This document shows positions 1-10,743 of a DNA stretch of 64,000 nt, one piece after another. Each line of letters opens with the position of its first letter. The first letter of the stretch is position 1. A model generated the notes under the pieces. The model saw only the letters and a program-made list of their open reading frames with translations. It ran no database searches and had not been told where the DNA came from. The stretch comes from Diphasiastrum complanatum (lineage: Eukaryota > Streptophyta > Lycopodiopsida > Lycopodiales > Lycopodiaceae). Where the stretch lies: the NCBI GenBank assembly GCA_029204225.1, contig CM055113.1, positions 16,041,822 to 16,105,821 on the forward strand, given 5' to 3'. Position numbers and translations under genes: made by a program.

Positions 1-317
1 AATGATGTTGGAGATGTTCTTGATTTGAGGGAGGACGAATAATAATGGCAATTAAAGCGTTATCCTATTTCTCGAACGGGCATAAATACCCTCCAAATAC
101 ATATAAAATTATTTTTGTGAATAGAGACATTGCCATAAAAGTATTTGGCTATGTAGCTGAAGAAGTTTCAAAAAGGTCTTCCTCCTTAGCTGTTTTCTTT
201 GGATACATTGACTTGAGCAAAAGAAGATCGATTGATTTTCTAGATCCATATAATAGAAAAAAATTTCTTCATGACCACATAACAAAGCTGATCATTAAAG
301 ACAAAGAGAAACAATGA
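1..317 (+). pseudogene. Element X accessory protein ORF B, C-terminal part (left copy)
   Basis: Bases 1-39 encode a peptide ending LREDE followed by stops. A 90-residue open frame then runs from the ATG at 45 to the stop at 315-317. Both parts have counterparts in the minus-strand gene at 59877-61373: the first matches its acidic LREDE segment, and the second matches its last 90 residues (shared words include MAIK, GYID and FLHD). In the right copy these parts are about 500 bp apart, so the left copy seems to have lost the middle. The gene converges on the transposase-like gene at 391-2986 with a 74-bp gap. I recognise no domain. The protein is small, basic to mixed in charge, and has no signal peptide or membrane segment. 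Its role is unknown; a transposon accessory protein is an inference from its repeated linkage. The 5' part lies outside the window. Confidence 0.5.
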
Positions 318-390
318 TTTTGCCTTGCATTGTACTACACATGATACGATATAATACATATATTTTTTTCGTCTGATATCATGAAATTTA

Positions 391-2986
391 CTATGGGTTG
401 AGTCTTGCATCAATATTATTTTCGTCTATAAATTCATACGCCTTTCTAAATTTTTGATAATTTGTTGATCTAGTTTTATATAGAATTTGAATATGCCTGT
501 AGAACCATTGAAATAGCTGGATGATATAACTATTTTTTCGAGATGTTCCACCATGTTGTGTATTTCGATGAAATGCTGCTCTGGCTTGCCAATGCGATTT
601 CTCCATTCCTTGTGATGACCAAATACTTAGACTATCGTAAGCTTTTGCAAGAAATGATGCATGATGTCGTAAAATGTGCTGCAATATCAGAGATACAAAT
701 ATTTTTATCCCAAACGTCTTTAAGTGCATCCACAAACTCAATTGTTGATTTCTCAATTAGTAGGACATCAGTATCAGATAGTTTATCTTTTCTGAGCAAT
801 TTGACCATGTTGTCAAGCTTTGTCTAGACTTCAACTTTTTTAATCCTCATTGTTTCTTTTTCTTCAAAATCCTTTGTGGCATTGAGTACATCTATCCAAA
901 TTGAGTACTGGATTTTAGTTGGTTTTGCGGAATGATTTGATAAGAAATGACGAGCTTTGGATCCTCCTATACTTGGTTTACATGGGATGTTTCCCGTTAT
1001 TCTTGAAAGCTTCTCGTCCTTTTGTATTTTAACATGTCCTTTATGAAGTCCCGCTTTTGATAAAACTTCTTCCAATCGAGCTATTGCCTTTTTGGCTAAT
1101 GACTCTGGATTAGTATTCCAAGCAAACCAAATATGAAGGTATATCAATTTTTCGATAATTCTAACCTCTCCATGTAGTGTACAAATGTGAACATTTTTAA
1201 GCGGAATCGGTAATACTGGTTTCCAAGTCGGATCTTCTATATCCCTTGAAACTCTTGTGCTCTTCGACATGTCATGTGTAGTTTTCATGCAATAGAGACA
1301 TGGATGTTTTGAATTTGCTCCATGTGAGACGTTGAACATGCACTTCAACGACTTCAGGCCTCCAGCCAAATGCCATTCCACCTTAAAATCACCTATTCTA
1401 GGAACATTGAGTGGTGTGTCGCTCATATGATTCTTAATTATCTCTGGATATTCTGTTTTAATAAAAATCCAAAATAGTATGTCATGATCTTCTTTTAAAA
1501 CCTGCTTGAAACACAAAACTATTTTAGGAGAATTGAACTCAAACCTATAATAACAGAACAATATTAGCTTAAAACACAACCATTAATTCTTGAAATGAAT
1601 TAGTTGCTAGTACTCAATAGAATAGATTTAAACCTAGAAAGCTGCCAACCACCAAATATTATTTTCGGACTGCACACTGAAATCAAGACTCTCCGAGTTT
1701 ATCGTATTGCTTAATGTTCCATTCATAATTGTAACACTAACCTTTTCCAGCTTTTGTCCCTTTATTACTTCTGATTCATCTAACTTGAGAACTAATATCA
1801 ATTTTTCAACACTTTCATTTGTGATTCCATAAAACTTTACAATAAATCTCAGTAAATGATTCAGATCTACAAGCATATTGTTGGTAGAATCACATGACAA
1901 AAAGCCATGTTTTGAGTTATAAATTTCATTTATATGGTAAGGAATACCAATGATGTTTTGCAAACCCCTGTTTAACACATCCCTCTCTAATTTGATTTGA
2001 AAGTTATATGTACTTTCCAATGCCTCTTTGATAATTTTAAACATCGTGTCATATGCATCCTTGATAATCCCAGAATAATCACATGCCCCTTGTATCAATT
2101 TTCAGTCAATGATCTTGCTGACTTAGCCCATAAGGGCCTCTGCAATCTTGGACTTGATTCGAGAATATCGTTGATTATCAAGTAGACTCGTTGTTGACTT
2201 GGCTGTAAGTACTGCACTCAAAGACTTTCCAATCATGTTCTTGTCTTTCAGATTTTCATTGGTGACTAAAGCTGATCTACAAAAGAAAAATAAGATTTAG
2301 AAAAAAAAAACAATTCACAACCATTGAGTACTAGATGAAACAAAACACATGAATAGTTTAAAACATAATCTTACTTGAAAGCATATATTCTTTTTTTCCG
2401 TTGACTCCCACTTGTTAAAAGCTCATCAATACTTTTTAAAATAACTCTTTATCGCTTATTGTTCAGTATTTTCTTCCATAATGTGTCTACTTCTACATTT
2501 ATTTGACAATATGAGGTACGCAATGTTTGTACAATTAGTTTCATATTGTCAGTTTCTTGGTTAAGGTTTAATATAATATCTTGCAAATGAGAATTATCTA
2601 TCTTCAACATTTCATTCTCTTCTTTTGTTTGCAAAAAAATAGTTTCTCTTTCTCGGTAGTCAATAAGCAAACCATTCAACATGTTTTCCAAAACAATGGA
2701 TTTTTTTCATTGAATTACTAATGCCATAACTTTTCAATCTTTCACAATAGCCCAATAGACCATTGTGTCTTTCACACAAAAACAGTATGAGTTGTGTGAC
2801 CGATCTAAAATTTGGATGTTGCATTGAGCTTGGATCGATTGGATACAAACTTCCATCAACCCATAGATCACAATGTTTCCTGTCTTCCATCCTTTGGTGA
2901 GCTGGTAAGGTGGATCCTTTCAGATTTTTTCTCGACAGTGGAGCATATTCTGTGGGAAGATCAATATGGAGATGACATTTAGACAT
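391..2986 (-). pseudogene. Element X RNase H-like (DDE-type) transposase, left copy
   Basis: The first exon (from the ATG at 2986) holds an N-terminal domain and a coiled-coil-like stretch. An intron is suggested by the donor near 2370 (CAA|GTAAGA) and the acceptor near 2281 (TTTTGTAG|A). A core region follows at 2280-1634, and another probable intron ends at a TATTATAG acceptor near 1547. The 824-1545 segment contains a zinc-type HPCLYC (CxxC) module, then an HGEVR segment. The last part (391-700) carries WSSQGMEK, where the Glu is the likely catalytic residue. This order (Asp, CxxC, His, Glu) resembles an RNase H-like transposase family that I recall from sponges, Hydra and some fungi; this is memory, not a search. 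Damage includes a frameshift in an A-run near 2695, in-frame stops near 2447 and 2105-2125, and a Gly where I expect a catalytic Asp (AGGLKSLK). Confidence 0.6.
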
Positions 2987-3057
2987 CTTAATAATCGATA
3001 GATTAATCTAGTAGAAAACCAACTTGTTATATATCTTGTAAGCTATTAAAACTTGTC

Positions 3058-3360
3058 TTAATTAAAAAATAATAATAATTGGAAAAGTTTGAAATGACCT
3101 TGGCGCTCTTTTTGATCCATCACACTCCATGTTTCTTGCTTGATATGCAAAATCAATGCTTCGCAGTTATGAGCAAAATAAGCAAAATATTTTTTCAATA
3201 GATGTGTGTTGAAATCGCAAATTTTTGAATTGCAAAAGTTTGAAACAACCTTACTGCTCAATTTGATCCAACACACTCCGTATTTTCAGAATTGCAAAAA
3301 TTTAGATTCACGTTGACGCTCATTGTGATCCAAAATATTCAAAGTTTCTTGCCATGATTT
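3058..3360. repeat. Degenerate short repeats beside element X
   Basis: A motif built of a GTTTGAAA start, then CTTGGCGCTC-like and TTTGATCCATCACACTCC-like words, recurs about three times (near 3090, 3237 and 3310) with many changes. It lies just upstream of the element X transposase start, where the subterminal repeats of a DNA transposon might be expected. I see no clear terminal inverted repeat. Confidence 0.4.
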
Positions 3361-5080
3361 TCAGATCGATAAGACTGTTTTTCATTGATGTGAACGCTTT
3401 GAGTAGATGGAAAGAAAACTTTGATGTGCAATACGATTTGCATTTACATGAGAAGTTATGTTAGTTAATGGTAGAAAATAGAATCTTGAAGTATGGACCC
3501 CATGCGTTGCGGCTACCCAACTTCCAGTTAACTACATACATTACTAGTGAGGTCAAGTCATCGGAGTTGTGTGGGCAGACCAAAAACTCGATTGGAGTTT
3601 TAAAATCCGACGATTTTCTCTCTCTTATGTAGCATATCTCTCAAAGTGATTCTGAAACATGCACAAATCTACTAGGTTCAAGGTCAATTAGTTCAGTAGA
3701 ATCTGGTAGAATGATACCTGCCGTCATACTGGCCTTGGTATGGCCATGAATTTTTTGCATGGTTGACTCCATAGATATATTCTTGTCGTCAGCTTGGTTT
3801 TTATTAACAAATTCTTGTTCGGAATCGTCAAATTCGTCTTCAATCTCTCACAAATACATAAACTCTTTCTCTCTCGATGATTGAGACTAAAGAGTGTGGT
3901 CAATATATGTTCTACGAAGTTAACAAATACACCTTTAAAGACTACAAGTGCGTCACTCCCTTGAAGAGGTCTAGTTAATAATTTGGTTGAATGTATGTTC
4001 AATTATACCGTCAGAGGTATAATTAACTAAGAGTTCAAATTACTCTAGTTTAATATGTCGATTCATATTTAGTCATTTCATGTTGATGACCTAGCAAAAG
4101 TTATCCAAGGCAGCGTTTCACTTCTGGAGGTCTTGTCCTTAAATACAAGACAAGTCTTTAGGAGTTATATTCTCGAAAAATGATATAGGCCTCTTCATGA
4201 TTTATATTTATCCAGCTCATATCTTCATATTCGAGCATATCATGTCATATTTAGGTTGATATTCGTTATTTTGCAAATTTTTGGCATCACAGAAGTGCAC
4301 TTGAAAGGTTTCATAGTTAGGGATTGTCTAGACAATTTTGGCATATTTAGGTTTGTTACTTTATGCATGAAACTTTCACATAGTATCAGTTCTTAGGCTA
4401 CTGATCTTTAATTCTTATTCAGGTGATTCATTAGGTTTTGAGCAAGATCGAAATCAAAATCCCCCATTCCCTAATATTGCAAAAGCCTTGGTAGGAAAAA
4501 AAGGTGATACACTAAATTTTAAAGCACCATAGTAAAAAATATGTAAAGACTATAATTTTTGCTTTTGCAATGCACAATGTTCCAAAACAACATACAACAA
4601 GATGACAAGAATAAAAGTAGAAGTGAGATTTGTAGGGAATTATCACTAGATTACTAAACATGATGGAGGGAGTATAGATTTCAAGGACACACCAAGATCA
4701 TGTTACTGAGTCACCGAGTAGAGAGAACTTCAATATTCATAAACAATTGGGACATTGTGGGGCACACAATTGGTATGTTTTGGGCCACACATTATGAACT
4801 TTAAGAAAATGCAAGACTTGATGATTGGACATGATTGTAATGGCACTTTAGAACTTCAAGGGTTGATCTAGATGCAAGCGTGAGGTGCCTAGAGCACCAT
4901 GATGCATGCTTCAAAACTCACAACAAAGAGAGCACACTCACGAGTCACACTCACTATAAGAGTGAAGGGATGGGAGAGTATTCCAGTGTTTTAGAAGTTT
5001 GTCAACATCAAGCAAGGAAGTATATTGTATATTCACATAATCGCTCACTTAAACGTGATTCAGTTTTGGGCTAACTATTT
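3360..5080. other. Intergenic, no gene recognised
   Basis: Short open frames (for example 3724-4002 minus and 4880-5074 plus) show no recognisable domain and look like chance frames. Nothing else is apparent apart from AT-rich low-complexity sequence. Confidence 0.5.
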
Positions 5081-5084
5081 CAAA

Positions 5085-5331
5085 TAAATACGCCGTAGGT
5101 TCTATACCTCCAACCAAGGCATACCCTACTACCTGCCCTTATCCAAGGACACCAGTACCTTAATCTAAAGGCACATACTCTTAATCCTAAGAGTATCCCT
5201 TATCCAAAGGTAACTTGATTCCATACCTTACGGTACCTCTTATCCAAGGGTAACTTGCCATTTAGCCCCCAACACTAAATGGACATATAGGGGTCACTGA
5301 AGTAATGCTAGTTACATAGGTATGTAACATT
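5085..5331 (-). repeat. Ty3 LTR fragment, left palindrome arm
   Basis: Read on the minus strand, this begins TGTTACATACCTATGTAACT next to a purine-rich tract (5331-5345). It contains several copies of a CTTGGATAAGG word, matching 6699-6985. It is truncated at its outer end. Confidence 0.6.
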
Positions 5332-5534
5332 CCTTCCTCTTAAAATTAAATTTTTCCTTGTAGGAAAAAAATTGGAAAATTCTTCTGGAGATCAGCCTCC
5401 TTTTCCCATGTATCCTTTTCTTCTGATTTGCCCCTCCGCCTGACTAAAAATTCCCAAAGCACTCTATTCCTTAGAGTTTTCTACCGACTAATAACAATCG
5501 CCTCGGGTTCAGGTGATCCACTCGCAAACTCATC

Positions 5535-5927
5535 TCAAAGAAGCTCCACTAGATCTTCCACAAGGACCAGGGTTTCCTCGACCCCCAACGAGGGTTTCAG
5601 CTTAGTAACGCGGAAAACAAGATGAATTCCAATGTTAGCTGGAAGGTCTAGTTTGTATGCAACCTTGTTTATCACTTGGATAACCTTAAAAGGACCACAA
5701 TACCTAGGCGTTAACTTTGCACACTTACCAGTTTTCAAGCCCCTAGAGTGACTAGGGACTCTCAAAAACATCCAGTCGTTGACCATGAATACCTTGTGCT
5801 TTTGAGATAGATCAACATAGTGCCTTGCCCTGTCTTGGGCACTTCTTATGCTATCTTTAGCCAGTTGTAACATTTCTTGCATATCCGCAAGAAAATCAAG
5901 TGCAGCTTGCACCCTAAGATTCTTCAT
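5535..5927 (-). pseudogene. Ty3/gypsy integrase C-terminal fragment, left arm
   Basis: This 130-residue open frame matches the end of plant Ty3 integrases. It contains a charged QDRARHYVD helix and the KVFMVNDWMFLRV strand pair. A GPF-type motif follows (YCGPFKVIQ), then the AYKLDLP.....HLVFRVTKLKP block typical of the GPY/F domain. It stops in an acidic tail (LVLVEDLVELL). Only the C-terminal domain is present, with no catalytic core, so it cannot act alone. The same sequence occurs in inverted orientation at 5997-6538. Confidence 0.8.
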
Positions 5928-5996
5928 GCCAACACTAATCGATGATCAAGGTTGATAACCATATATAAACATGAAAGGGCCAAATCCAGTCGTTGA

Positions 5997-6538
5997 GTGT
6001 TTTGCACCTTTATTTGCAAATTCCACTCAATGACCAGATTCAGCCCTTTCATGCTTATGTATGGTTATGAACTTCGATCACCATTTAGTGTTGGCATGAA
6101 AAACCTTACAGTGCAAGCCATAGTTGATTTTCTTGCGAATATGCAAGAAATGTTACAGGTGGCTAAAGATAGCATAGGATGTGCCCAAGACAGGGCAAGA
6201 CACTATGCTGATCTATCTCGGAAGCACAAGGTATTCATAGTCAATGACTGGATGTTTTTGAGGGTCCCTAATCACTCTAGGGGCTTGGAAACTAGTAAGT
6301 GTGCAAAGTTGGCACTTGGGTATTGCGGTCCTTTTAAGGTTATCAAGTGATAAACAAGGTCGCATACAAACTAGACCTTCTAGCTAACATTGAAATTCAT
6401 CTTGTTTTCCACATTAGTAAGTTGAAACCCTCATTGGGCATTGGGGTAACCCTGGTCCCTGTGGAAGATCTAGTGGAGCTTCTTCATGATGAGTCCGTGA
6501 GTGGACTACCTGAACCCGAGGCGATTGTTAATAGTTGA
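5997..6538 (+). pseudogene. Ty3/gypsy integrase C-terminal fragment, right arm
   Basis: The fragment begins within the end of the integrase core (MTRFSPFMLMYGYE, the usual TGFSPF..vyG motif). It continues through the charged helix, the DWMFLRVP block and YCGPFKVI. It shifts frame near 6345, and the second open frame (6347-6538) carries AYKLDLL....IHLVFHISKLKP and an acidic tail ending in PEPEAIV. It is more complete at the N-terminal side than the left arm and equally inactive. The downstream purine tract and LTR (from 6699) follow in the normal order for a Ty3 3' end. Confidence 0.8.
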
Positions 6539-6698
6539 CCGATAGAAAACTCTAAGGACTGGAGTGCTTCAGTAATCTTTAGTCAAGTGGAGGGGCAAAT
6601 AAGAAGAAAAGGATACCTAGAAAAAAGAGGCTAATCTCTAGAAGAATTTTTCAAATTTTTCCGTACAAAGAAAAATTTAAGTTTAGGGGGAAGGAATG

Positions 6699-7800
6699 TT
6701 ACATACCTATGTAACTAGCTGTACTTCAGTGACCCCTATATGTCCGTTTAGTGTTGAAATGACAAGTTACCCTTGGATAAGGGGTACCCTTAGGATTAGG
6801 GATAGGTGTCTTTGGATAAGGGCAGACAAGTGACTATACCTTGTTCGGAGGTCTGGAATCAAGTTACCCTTGGATAAGGGGTACCCTTAGGATTAAGGAT
6901 ATGTGCATTAAGATTAAGGGATTGGTGTCCTTGGATAAGGTTAGGTAGGTGTCTATGACTTGGTCGGAGGTGTGGAACCTAGTGAGGTGTTAGAAAGTCA
7001 TTACCATGGGTGTTTGGCTGTTTTTCTAAAACTTGGGCCTCAACCTTGAACCATATCACTTTATTGGTCTTGGACCAAAGTATACAAGCACAACTTGGGC
7101 AATGGGACCTAGTAGGAGGGCACCCTTCTAAAGAGTCCATTGAGTTCCTAATCCCACAAGAAAAGCATTCCAAGAGTCATAGGTTATGGAAGAAGTCTCT
7201 TGACCTTCCAAAGGCTATGAAGGCTCTTTAACTCCCCTAGGCCCCTCTCTTTCTCATTGGTTGTGCATGGAACTCCATAGTGTATTGGAGGGTGTCATTT
7301 GCCATCTATATGAGGGGAGGAGGGTGGCCATAGGGGGGAAGAGAGATCTCTCTGGTTTGCTATGCTTATGCTCTAGTTTGGCTACTAGTGTATAGAGTGT
7401 TTTCTTGTGTGTAATATGATTAAGGTTTGGATCTTGAGTATACTATGGTGTGTGGTGGTATTCTTGTGGTTAGTTATTGGTTAGCAAGGGGGTGCTAGAT
7501 TAGCCTGGATGCAGGATTGCATGTGCTAGCTAGCTACGGTTGGGTGGTGAATACTTGAGGCCACTTGTTGTCTACCTTTGTGATTAAGATTAGGGACACA
7601 GGTGGAGGAGAGATCCATGGAGACTTGAAGATTCTTACTTGCAGGTGGAGGCATCCTAGCTTGGAGTTGGAGAGCATCTTGGAGCTTGTAGTTTACTTGG
7701 AGGACCTTTGGAGGCATGACCTTTGGATTAGGAGGACTTCCTGACTTCATTTGTAATAGTTGAGATGCCTTTACCTGCAACCGTGAAAGAACACTAACTA
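6699..7800 (+). repeat. Ty3 LTR-like sequence, right side
   Basis: The sequence starts TGTTACATACC directly after a GGGGGAAGGA purine tract. Its first 290 bp mirror the left arm and contain repeated CTTGGATAAGG words. The rest, up to about 7800, has no gene. Because RNase H-coding sequence follows at 7864 without a primer site, the right end of the LTR is uncertain. The short open frames at 6979-7231 and 7526-7780 are not convincing genes. Confidence 0.45.
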
Positions 7801-7863
7801 TTATTGTGTCTTCATAATCGACTATGCCGGTAAGGTGAAACTCATTTATTTAGTTGTGGCCGA

Positions 7864-8380
7864 CCCTAGATGGACTGGGGAATGTATAAAAGCTTTTGAG
7901 AAATTAAAAACAATGCTTACCACAGCTCCATACTTCATTCCCTAGACTACACGAAGGAATTCCATGTGCATACTGACACAAGTAAGTATGCCATAGGAGG
8001 TATCCTTGCACAACCAAACGAATATGGAAAAGATTTCTCCATACGTTTCTTAAGCAGACAACTAGTGCCTGCTCAAATAAACTACACCACAACAAAGTGT
8101 GAAGCACTGGCAATGGTCTATGCCATACATCAATTGCGACATTATTTGCTAGGCCAAACCTTTGCTTTCTATACAGACCATCAAGCACTGCTATATATTG
8201 TTAATAAATCCTGTAAATCCGGACGAATCGCTAGATGGCTGTTAATACTTGAGGAATTTAGGTTCCGTGTAGTTGTTAGGAAGGGCACCCAACACTTCAT
8301 GGCCGACCACCTTTTCAAACTAACCAATGTTGAAAAGACTGATGCACCAGTCAACGACGATCTACTTGATGTATTACAAA
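7864..8380 (+). pseudogene. Ty3/gypsy RT connection and RNase H fragment
   Basis: From 7864 the frame reads the tail of reverse transcriptase (an AFEKLK...L..AP block) with one stop near 7943. RNase H follows, with HTDTSKYAIGGILAQ (first catalytic Asp), the NYTTTKCEALAMVYA helix carrying the catalytic Glu, and FAFYTDHQALLYIV. It continues to FRVVVRKGTQHFMADHLFKL, the normal end of the domain. The frame is open for about 150 residues, so decay is moderate. It is cut near 8380, where the sequence switches to an inverted integrase fragment. Confidence 0.85.
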
Positions 8381-8417
8381 AGGTAGTGCCTCCAAAGGTC
8401 CTCCAAGTAACCTGCAA

Positions 8418-8795
8418 GCTCCATGGAATAAATTGAACAAACTTCGTAAGTCTATCAACAATGACCCAAACCGAATCGTGGCCCTTCCCTGTACGTGGAA
8501 GTCTGACCACAAAATCCATAGATATACTTTTCCACTTTCCGGTAGGAATATCTTAAGGATGAAATAAGCCACTAGCTTTTAGCCTCTTTGCTTTATATAA
8601 CTGGCACTTAGCACATTTAAGTACATAGGCCTCTACTTGACTTTTCATCTTAGGCCACCAAAATTGTCGTCGAACTAAGTCAAGTGTTCTTTGTATACCC
8701 GGATGTCCCGCGCATGGACTATCATGACACTCATGCAAGATTTGGGCCCTTACTGTGTCATTCTCCAGTACACACACCTTGCCTTTACGAAACAA
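8418..8795 (-). pseudogene. Ty3/gypsy integrase N-terminal and core fragment
   Basis: The frame holds the H2C2 zinc-binding domain. It has HECHDSPCAGHPGIQRT, then FWWPKM, then CAKCQLYKA, so the His and Cys ligands are visible. An in-frame TAA near 8544 interrupts the link to the core start, which reads SMDFVVRLPRTGKGHDSVWV (the first catalytic Asp is in SMDF). The core breaks off at FVQFIPW near 8418. The fragment lies on the opposite strand to the RNase H piece next to it, although RNase H and integrase normally lie in the same direction. Confidence 0.85.
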
Positions 8796-8797
8796 AG

Positions 8798-9425
8798 AAT
8801 GATAATCTTTCTAACCTTCTTCAAGTTCTATTAAGATCACAAACTAAATGTTTTTGGGAAAAGATTATTGGCTTTTCTAGTAGTAGGAAGCTTGTAGTTG
8901 AAGTACCCAATAAATCTAGTTTTCTTGCTAAAGAGTAGTGATGTTTATAGAGTTGTTTAGGGGCTAATTTTTTATTATGTTAAAGAGATTTGAATGTGGG
9001 CTTTTGGTTTAGAATCTTTTTGAAAAAGGATTGTGGAATGGTTAGAGGAAGTCTTCCTCTACATTGACAATTTTTTTTTTGGAAAAAGATTGATTCTAGC
9101 TTATGTTTTGGATAAAAACTAGTGTTTTTTTTGTATAGATGAAGTGTTTAAACTTCTGATTTTCATTTTGAAGTTCTGTTTTTCAGACTTGTAAATCTGA
9201 AAATCAGATCTAAAAATGGGAAGTTTTCATAAGGACTTCATTAGTTACACTTTTCTACCTACTAGTGTAATGTTATTGGCAATGTAGGAAGGAAAAAGTA
9301 CTATAACCCTATGCATAAAAAAGGTTTTGAAGTTCTATTTTTTGTCATTTTGAAGTTCTGATTTTTAGACCTGTAAATCTAAAAAATAAATCTGAAAAGT
9401 GAAGTTTTCATAGAACTTCATTAGT
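8798..9425. repeat. Direct repeat copy 1 (LTR-like)
   Basis: This sequence of about 625 bp starts TGATAATCTTTCTAACC and ends near CATAGAACTTCA. It is repeated at 9749-10365 in the same orientation with high similarity. Inside each copy the segment around GAAGTTCTG...CTGTAAATCTGAAAA occurs twice. The size, TG start, possible CA end and direct orientation suggest an LTR pair of a very short element. Confidence 0.5.
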
Positions 9426-9745
9426 TTTTTGAGTTGAAAACCTTTATTTGGCTCATTAGGCTGGTCACCCCTAGATGGCTTAGATGTGTCATCAAAATAC
9501 TTTGCAACCCTAATAGCATCCTCTAGGGTTTTTAGATGGTTGCTACGAACATCCACTTGGTAATCTTTTGGTAACTTATCAATAACCATTAACATTTGTA
9601 CCTTAGGTGGAAAGTCACTATTAAGTAGATTCAGGTACTCATGAAAATCTTGAATAAATTGTTCCAAACCTTTATTCATTGTTAAATGACTCAACTTTTG
9701 AAAGTGTTCACAGTCATGAAATAGTGGTCTCAGAGCTAGACAAAG
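9426..9745 (-). pseudogene. Retrotransposon gag fragment between the direct repeats
   Basis: On the minus strand an open frame contains FHDCEHFQKLSHLTMNKGLE, then FIQDFHEYLNLL, and later LPKDYQVDVR. This pattern resembles the helical gag (capsid) region of plant LTR retrotransposons, but the match is weak and the fragment is only about 100 residues. It has no zinc knuckle, protease or polymerase, so the unit cannot be autonomous. Confidence 0.4.
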
Positions 9746-9748
9746 GAT

Positions 9749-10365
9749 GATAATCTTTCTAACCTTTTTCAAGTTCTATTAAGATCACAAAGTAAATTTT
9801 TTTGGGGAAGATTATTGGCTTTTCTAGTAGTAGAAAGCTTGTAGTTGAAGTACCCAATAAATCTAGTTCTCTTGTTAAAGAGTAGTGATTCTTATAGAAT
9901 TGTTTAGGGGCTGATTTTTAATTATGTTAGAGAAGTTTGAATGTGGACTTTTGGTTTAGAATCTTTTTGAAAAAGGATTTGTGGAATGGTTAGAGAAAGT
10001 CTTCCTCTACATCCACAAATTTTTTTTGGAAAAGGATTGATTCTAGCTTGTGTTTTGGATCAACACAAGTGTTTTTTTGCATAAATGGAGTGTTTAAACT
10101 TCTGATTTTCATTTTAAAGTTTTGTTTTTCATACTTGTAAATCTGAAAATCAGATCTGAAAAGTGAAGTTTTCAAAAGGACTTCATTAGTTATACCTTTC
10201 TACCTACTAGTGTAATGTTATTGGCAATGTAGGAAGGAAAAGGTAGTATAACTTTATGCATAAAAAAAGGTTTTGAAGTTCTGTATTTTTTTCATTTTGA
10301 AGTTTTGATTTTTAGACCTGTAAATTTGAAATGTGAAGTTTTCATAGAACTTCATTAGACTAGTT
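9749..10365. repeat. Direct repeat copy 2 (LTR-like)
   Basis: This is the second copy of the 8798-9425 sequence, differing by scattered substitutions and small indels. It ends near GTGAAGTTTTCATAGAACTTCA. Confidence 0.5.
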
Positions 10366-10743
10366 TCATGGATCTGAAGAACTAGGAAAGTGAAAAATGT
10401 GAAAATTTGTGTTGAATTTGAAATGACAAATGGAATTGGAATGGGAACTTTATGTAAACATTAGCTTGAAGTAGTTAATTGAAGTTTACATAAAGTCTTA
10501 TTTTGATTTTTGCTTTGGATTGAGGCAAAAGTAGGAAATTGCTTGATGTAATTTTCTCTTAAGCTCGGATTGAGCTTGCAAAAAGTAGGCTTGGATTGAG
10601 CTTACAAACAATAAGTATTGAATGAGTAGAAGTAAATGCTTTTATTTGCATTGGATTATGTAAGAATTGAAGCATTTCTATCATTCTAATTGGAATTACT
10701 TGTTGTTGTATATGCATAATAGGAAAACACACAAGCAACCCCA

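Larger units (their letters stand above)
5085..6985. repeat. Large inverted repeat (palindrome) of a Ty3 3' end
   Basis: The arms 5085-5998 and about 6026-6985 are reverse complements, with a spacer of about 27 bp. I estimate identity at 80-90 percent by eye. Each arm carries, from the centre outwards, the end of a Ty3 integrase, a purine-rich tract (GGGGGAAGGA in the right arm) and the start of an LTR beginning TGTTACATACC. The arms are therefore two 3' ends of the same element joined head to head. The outer ends match at a GGAGGT.T.GAACCTA motif. Confidence 0.75.
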
